DNA of 64,000 nt from Chrysaora quinquecirrha (Eukaryota; Cnidaria; Scyphozoa; Semaeostomeae; Pelagiidae). Positions within the stretch are counted from its first letter, which is position 1; the number at the start of each line of letters is the position of its first letter. The notes beneath the pieces were generated by a model. It ran no database searches, was not told the DNA's origin, and saw only the letters and a program-made list of their open reading frames with translations. Shown here one piece after another: positions 58,243 through 64,000 of this stretch. A program made the translations under genes and the position numbers. Location of the stretch: the NCBI GenBank assembly GCA_014526335.1, contig JACTAT010000217.1, positions 463,482-527,481 on the forward strand. Direction: 5' to 3'.

Positions 58243-61200
58243 CACACATATAGAGAGATACAGGGATATGAAATTCATGTGGATGATGTGGACATGTGGA
58301 CCAGATACTTACACACACATAGAGAGATACAGGGAGATGAAATTCTTGTGGACGATGTGGACGTGTGGACCAGATATATATACACACATATAGAGAGATA
58401 CAGGGAGATGAAATTCTTGTGGACCATGTGGACGTGTGGACCAGACATATACACACACATAGAGAGATACAGGGAGATGAAATTCTTGTGGACGATGTGG
58501 ACGTGTGGACCAGACATATACACACACATAGAGAGATACAGGGAGATGAAATTCTTGTGGACGATGTGGACGTGTGGACCAGACATATACACACACATAG
58601 AGAGATACAGGGAGTCGAAATTCATGTGGACGATGTGGACGTGTGGACCAGATATATACACACACATAGAGAGATAGAGGGAGTCGAAATTCTTGTGGAC
58701 GATGTGGACGTGTGGACCAGATATATACACATATATAGAGAGATAGAGGGAGTCGAAATTCTTGTGGACGATGTGGACGTGTGGACCAGATATATACACA
58801 CACATAGAGAGATACAGGGAGATGAAATTCTTGTGAACGATGTGGATGTGTGGACCAGATATATACACACATATATAGAGAGATAGAGGGAGTTGAAATT
58901 CTTGTGGACGATGTGGACGTGTGGACCAGACATATACACACACATAGAGAGATACAGGGAGATGAAATTCTTGTGGACGATGTGGACGTGTGGACCAGAT
59001 ATATACACACACATAGAGAGATACAGGGAGATGAAATTCTTGTGAACGATGTGGACGTGTGGACCAGATATATAAACACATATATAGACAGATAGAGGGA
59101 GTCGAAATTCATGTGGACGATGTGGACGTGTGGACCAGATATATACACACACATATAGAGAGATAGAGGGAGTCGAAATTCATGTGGACAATGTGGACGT
59201 GTGGACGAGGTGTATACACACACATATAGAGAGATAGAGGGAGTCGAAATTCATGTGGACGATGTGGACGTGTGGACCAGATATATAAACACATATAAAG
59301 AGAGATAGAGGGAGTCGAAATTCATGTGGGCGATGTGGACGTGTGGACCAGATATATACACACATATATAGAGAGATAGAGGGAGTCGAAATTCATGTGG
59401 ACGATGTGGACGTGTGGACCAGATATATAAACACATATATAGACAGATAGAGGGAGTCGAAATTCATGTGGACGATGTGGACGTGTGGACCAGATATATA
59501 CACACACATATAGAGAGATAGAGGGAGTCGAAATTCATGTGGACAATGTGGACGTGTGGACGAGGTATATACACACACATATAGAGAGATAGAGGGAGTC
59601 GAAATTCATGTGGACGATGTGGACGTGTGGACCAGATATATAAACACATATAAAGAGAGATAGAGGGAGTCGAAATTCATGTGGACGATGTGGACGTGTG
59701 GACCAGATATATACACACATATATAGAGAGATAGAGGGAGTCGAAATTCATGTGGACGATGTGGACGTGTGGACCAGATATATAAACACATATATAGACA
59801 GATAGAGGGAGTCGAAATTCATGTGGACGATGTGGACGTGTGGACCAGATATTTTCACACATATATAGAGAGATAGAGGGAGTCGAAATTCATGTGGACG
59901 ATGTGGACGTGTGGACCAGATATATAAACACATATATAGACAGATAGAGGGAGTCGAAATTCATGTGGACGATGTGGACGTGTGGACCAGATATATAAAC
60001 ACATATATAGACAGATAGAGGGAGTCGAAATTCATGTGGACGATGTGGACGTGTGGACCAGATATATACACACATATATAGAGAGATAGAGGGAGTCGAA
60101 ATTCATGTGGACGATGTGGACGTGTGGACCAGATATTTTCACACATATATAGAGAGATAGAGGGAGTCGAAATTCATGTGGACGATGTGGACGTGTGGAC
60201 CAGATATATAAACACATATATAGACAGATAGAGGGAGTCGAAATTCATGTGGACGATGTGGACGTGTGGACCAGATATATACACACATATATAGAGAGAT
60301 AGAGGGAGTCGAAATTCATGTGGACGATGTGGACGTGTGGACCAGATATATAAACACATATATAGACAGATAGAGGGAGTCGAAATTCATGTGGACGATG
60401 TGGACGTGTGGACCAGATATATAAACACATATAAAGAGAGATAGAGGGAGTCGAAATTCATGTGGACGATGTGGACGTGTGGACCAGATATATACACACA
60501 TATATAGAGAGATAGAGGGAGTCGAAATTCATGTGGACGATGTGGACGTGTGGACCAGACATATAAACACATATATAGACAGATAGAGGGAGTCGAAATT
60601 CATGTGGACGATGTGGACGTGTGGACCAGATATTTTCACACATATATAGAGAGATAGAGGGAGTCGAAATTCATGTGGACGATGTGGACGTGTGGACCAG
60701 ATATATAAACACATATATAGACAGATAGAGGGAGTCGAAATTCATGTGGACGATGTGGACGTGTGGACCAGATATATAAACACATATATAGACAGATAGA
60801 GGGAGTCGAAATTCATGTGGACGATGTGGACGTGTGGACCAGATATATACACACATATATAGAGAGATAGAGGGAGTCGAAATTCATGTGGACGATGTGG
60901 ACGTGTGGACCAGATATATAAACACATATATAGACAGATAGAGGGAGTCGAAATTCATGTGGACGATGTGGACGTGTGGACCAGATTTATAAACACATAT
61001 ATAGACAGATAGAGGGAGTGGAAATTCGTGTGGACGATGTGGACGTGTGGACCAGATATTTTCACACATATATAGAGAGATAGAGGGAGTCGAAATTCAT
61101 GTGGACGATGTGGACGTGTGGACCAGATATATACACACATATATAGAGAGATAGAGTGAGTCGAAATTCATGTGGACGATGTGGACGTGTGGACCAGATA

Positions 61201-61617
61201 TTTTCACACATATATAGACAGATAGAGGGAGTGGAAATTCATGTGGACGATGTGGACGTGTGGACCAGATATATACACACATATATAGAGAGATAGAGTG
61301 AGTCGAAATTCATGTGGACGATGTGGACGTGTGGACCCGATATATACACACATATATAGAGAGATAGAGGGAGTCGAAATTCATGTGGACGATGTGGACG
61401 TGTGGACCAGATATTTTCACACATATATAGACAGATAGAGGGAGTGGAAATTCATGTGGACGATGTGGACGTGTGGACCAGATATATACACACATATATA
61501 GAGAGATAGAGTGAGTCGAAATTCATGTGGACGATGTGGACGTGTGGACCAGATATATACACACATATATAGAGAGATAGAGGGAGTCGAAATTCATGTG
61601 GACGATGTGGACGTGTT
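58243..61617 (+). repeat. 71-bp minisatellite, about 47 units
   Basis: Units contain gatgtggacgtgtggaccag then an alternating-purine/pyrimidine section (atatatacacacatatata) and gagagatagagggagtcg. The left third uses the agatacagggagatgaaattc type and the rest the agatagagggagtcgaaattc type. Variants (aaacacatatatagaca, attttcacaca, gaggtatatac) recur at multiples of 71, for example the gagg variant at about 59206 and 59561 (five units). Since 71 is not a multiple of three, long ORFs on both strands are artefacts. Confidence 0.95.
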
Positions 61618-61640
61618 GACTAAAATGAGTCAAAAAACTT

Positions 61641-62335
61641 TTAAATCAATCTTTATTTGAAAATTTTTCGACTCATTTTAGTTGATTCAATAAACTTTCT
61701 GGGTTTTGCACTTTGTTAATGGGCCATTTGACAGTATCAAGTGTTTGATTCCTGTATCCGTGTGCCTTAACTTTGTATCTAGGTGCAACGCGTTGAGCTA
61801 AACTTTGTATTCAGGTGTAAGGATGACTTTCTTAAATCAATCTTTATTTGAAAATTTTTCGACTCATTTTAGTTTATTTAATAAATTTTCTGGGTTTTGC
61901 ACTTTATTAATGGGCCATTTGACAGTATCAAGTGTTTGATTCCTGTATCCGTGTGCCTTAACTTTGTATCTAGGTGCAACGCGTTGAGCTAAACTTTGTA
62001 TTCAGGTGTAAGGATGACTTTTAAATCAATCTTTATTTGAAAATTTTTCGACTCATTTTAGTTTATTTAATGAATTTTCTGGGTTTTGCACTTTATTAAT
62101 GGGCCATTTGACAGTATCAAGTGTTTGATTCCTGTATCCGTGTGCCTTAACTTTGTATCAAGGTGCAACGCGTTGAGCTAAACTTTGTATCCAGGTGTAA
62201 CGAGATAACTTTTAAATCAATCTATATTTGAAAATTTTTCGACTCATTTTAGTTTATTTAATAAACTTTTTGGGTTTTGCACTTTTTAATAGGCCATTTG
62301 ACAGTATCGAAGTGTTTGATTCCTGTATCCGTAAA
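61641..62335 (+). repeat. 190-bp tandem repeat, about 3.6 units
   Basis: ttaaatcaatctttatttg begins units at 61641, 61832, 62021 and 62212 (last one ctatattt). Each contains gactcattttagtt, gggttttgcacttt, gggccatttgacagtatc and gtgcaacgcgttgagc. The first unit abuts the last unit of the 71-bp minisatellite. Confidence 0.95.
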
Positions 62336-62481
62336 ATTCCGTAAAAAAGATTCCATAAAAAAATTATATGGTGTTAATCTCCGTTGTTTCAATGGTTCAA
62401 CATTACTGAAAAGCTGCAATGGTGCATATAATTATAACCAAACCTTCAATTGTTGATTTTTTTACTTCTGTGTATTTTCAG

Positions 62482-62559
62482 GCGAAACGAAAAAGATGAA
62501 TTTGTTTCAGTCATTAACTGATGCAATGGATATTGCACTTGAAAAAGATGCCACTGCAG
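62482..62559 (+). CDS. BCKDHB: BCKDHB exon 2, branched-chain 2-oxoacid dehydrogenase E1 beta
   Basis: The acceptor tgtattttcag precedes a 78-nt exon, followed by donor GTTTGG. Translated in the phase set by exon 1 it reads (G)ETKKMNLFQSLTDAMDIAL then EKDATA, closely matching the human segment around QKMNLFQS. As I recall, human exon 2 is also 78 nt with the same phase at both ends. E1 beta pairs with E1 alpha in an alpha2-beta2 thiamine-diphosphate enzyme of the mitochondrial matrix that decarboxylates the 2-oxoacids of Leu, Ile and Val. The thiamine- and potassium-binding parts are encoded downstream of the window. Confidence 0.9.
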
Positions 62560-64000
62560 GTTTGGTTTTCATCCGTGGTTTAAGGAAAACCTTTGGATGG
62601 AATTGGGTTTTTATTTTTTTTTGCGACAGCACCGTGAGACAGTATGACTGAACATCCGAAAAGCGATCCATGTCTTTCACAAAAGTGTCTCCTGACTGAT
62701 TCCCGGCTTTTCAAATAACTGCTTTCACTTGGCTATTGAGCAGCCTTTCCCCTTTCAATCATTCTGGCAATTCTGTGTGAACAAATGACTAGCTTCACCT
62801 AAAAAGATATCACAAATAGCTAGCTATTTTGGAAATTTCACTTCTAAGTCAAAAAATGTATGATGAATTACTGTTCATTCTTCAGTTGGTCGTCATATCT
62901 CATGGTCTGTCTCGAAACTTGTAGTTGTCATTTTGCTTAAACGGTGTTACAAATGCTATGATGTGCAAATATTTCCAATAGCAGGGCTAGGAGTAGAATC
63001 AAAGTTATTCAACATATAATGTCTTCAACAGACCTGAACAGCTGAATTTCCAACAAAGAAGTAAGATCTTTGTATCACTTAGGAGTTTTGGAATGTGTTG
63101 ACATTAAAAACGGTTACGCTAATTCAGGCATATTGTCGCCCGGGTTGTCAGTTTTTTGCCAAAAAATTTGCACGGCTGTTCGGCTATGATTATTGTCTTG
63201 GTGAACGGTTTTTGGCATTATTTTAGTGCGGTTTTCTCATTAAATTGCATAGGCTTTCGTTCTCAACAGTGTCTCTGTAAACGTTTTTCGGCATTATCTT
63301 TCGACATATCGGCATTTCATCGTGGTAAGAAGAGACCATCATAGAAAAACACGGGACAATGCCAGAGTTTGTATCAGCGCCGGAACATAGTTACAGAGTG
63401 TGTCGATTACTTTTTCTGACTGTCATCCCAACATTAAGAAGATGCGTTGAGGCATGCGTGTAAGGGTGGATTAAATTGACGAGCCTCATGTTAAATATGA
63501 GAACTTTGACGAGGTTGTTCAATTCATTGAATTGACCTCATAGATATATTGGACTGTTTCGTTATATTGTCATGTCATTTCGTCGTTTCGTTTTGTCGCT
63601 TCGTCATTTCGTGGTTTACAGACTGCCTTCGTTAAGGATTCAATTGATTTGATCGATATATCTGCTATCGACTATTTGGACTCAGGCAACACAAACATCG
63701 AAGCATCGGATGTTTACAGGAAAGTGTAAAAGTAGAATTCCTACTTCGGATATGACCAAGGCCTATGAATCCCAATACCAGATAGATAATTTATACGCTT
63801 TCTCTAAAATTTTCGAGAAAATATGAATTTCAGAATAAAAAAAACAGATGATAAATAACTTTGATGAATTCGCATTATCCATATGAATAAATTGACTTTA
63901 AACTTTTATTTTGACAAATCCATTAGACATAACCAGTAGCTGAATCTGAATCTGGGGTCAAAATTTTCGTACGGACAAATTTTCGTAAATTTTGAAAACG
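62560..64000 (+). other. BCKDHB: BCKDHB intron 2 (partial)
   Basis: No exon 3 (expected to encode an FGEDVAFGGVF-like segment) was found before the window ends. A tcgt-rich run with gtcatttcgtcgtttcg words lies at about 63575-63612. Otherwise nothing recognised. Confidence 0.55.

Larger units (their letters stand above)
56024..62481 (+). other. BCKDHB: BCKDHB intron 1 (6,458 bp)
   Basis: Inferred between the GTAAGT donor and the tattttcag acceptor. It holds a Ty3/Gypsy-like fragment, an (ATG)n tract, a 71-bp minisatellite and a 190-bp tandem repeat. The remaining stretches 56030-57050 and 57560-58200 show nothing recognisable. Confidence 0.65.

Noticed and set aside
58145..61495. Long ORFs (up to about 300 codons) across the 71-bp minisatellite on both strands
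   Set aside because: They repeat every 71 bp, exist in several frames and both strands, and lie inside an intron; they result from a stop-poor repeat unit and are not genes.

Overview
The window looks like nuclear DNA of an early-branching animal, most likely an anthozoan cnidarian (coral or sea anemone). That is inference: it rests on two spliced exons of animal BCKDHB with GT/AG borders, on CR1/L2-like LINE, BEL/Pao-like, Ty3/Gypsy-like and Penelope-like remnants of the kind common in coral and anemone genomes, and on many AT-rich MITEs. No prokaryotic gene organisation is present.

Layout. (1) 1-4.4 kb: tandem and segmental repeats with tRNA-like A/B-box modules, GATTAA-rich tracts and a G-rich MITE family. 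(2) 4.4-17.7 kb: non-coding DNA with a nested perfect hairpin element (5.66-6.06 kb), several MITEs, a 3' LINE fragment joined to a BEL/Pao-like gag and LTR remnant (8.36-9.72 kb), and an internally deleted Penelope-like element that keeps its GIY-YIG domain (15.1-16.6 kb). (3) 18.0-50.5 kb: a tandem array of tRNA-Gly(UCC) genes, period about 163 bp, 19,674-50,268. I counted by eye 187 whole or damaged copies plus two half copies at the ends. It is flanked at a distance by inverted copies of a GTGCC-rich 58-bp minisatellite. (4) 50.6-55.6 kb: a 2.3-kb inverted-arm element with nested MITEs, then a decayed minus-strand LINE carrying two younger insertions with readable target duplications. (5) 55.9-64 kb: the 5' end of BCKDHB on the plus strand. 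Exon 1 encodes a mitochondrial presequence, intron 1 is 6.46 kb and holds a 71-bp minisatellite of about 47 units plus a 190-bp tandem repeat, and exon 2 has 78 nt. Later exons lie outside the window.

The main discovery is the tRNA-Gly array. It contains 15 copies identical to the consensus with all stems paired, many degraded copies, and amplified sub-families with changed anticodons (UCA, UCG, UCU, UAG, ACC). Its internal history can be read: a block of about 9.1 kb is copied about 12.6 kb downstream, and the offset between the copies shrinks in steps of mostly whole repeat units. The two array ends break at the same nucleotide phase of the tRNA, so the array holds an integral number of units, as expected if a circle or a clean multi-unit block was inserted. 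The only host protein-coding gene I can support is BCKDHB; almost everything else is repeat-derived.
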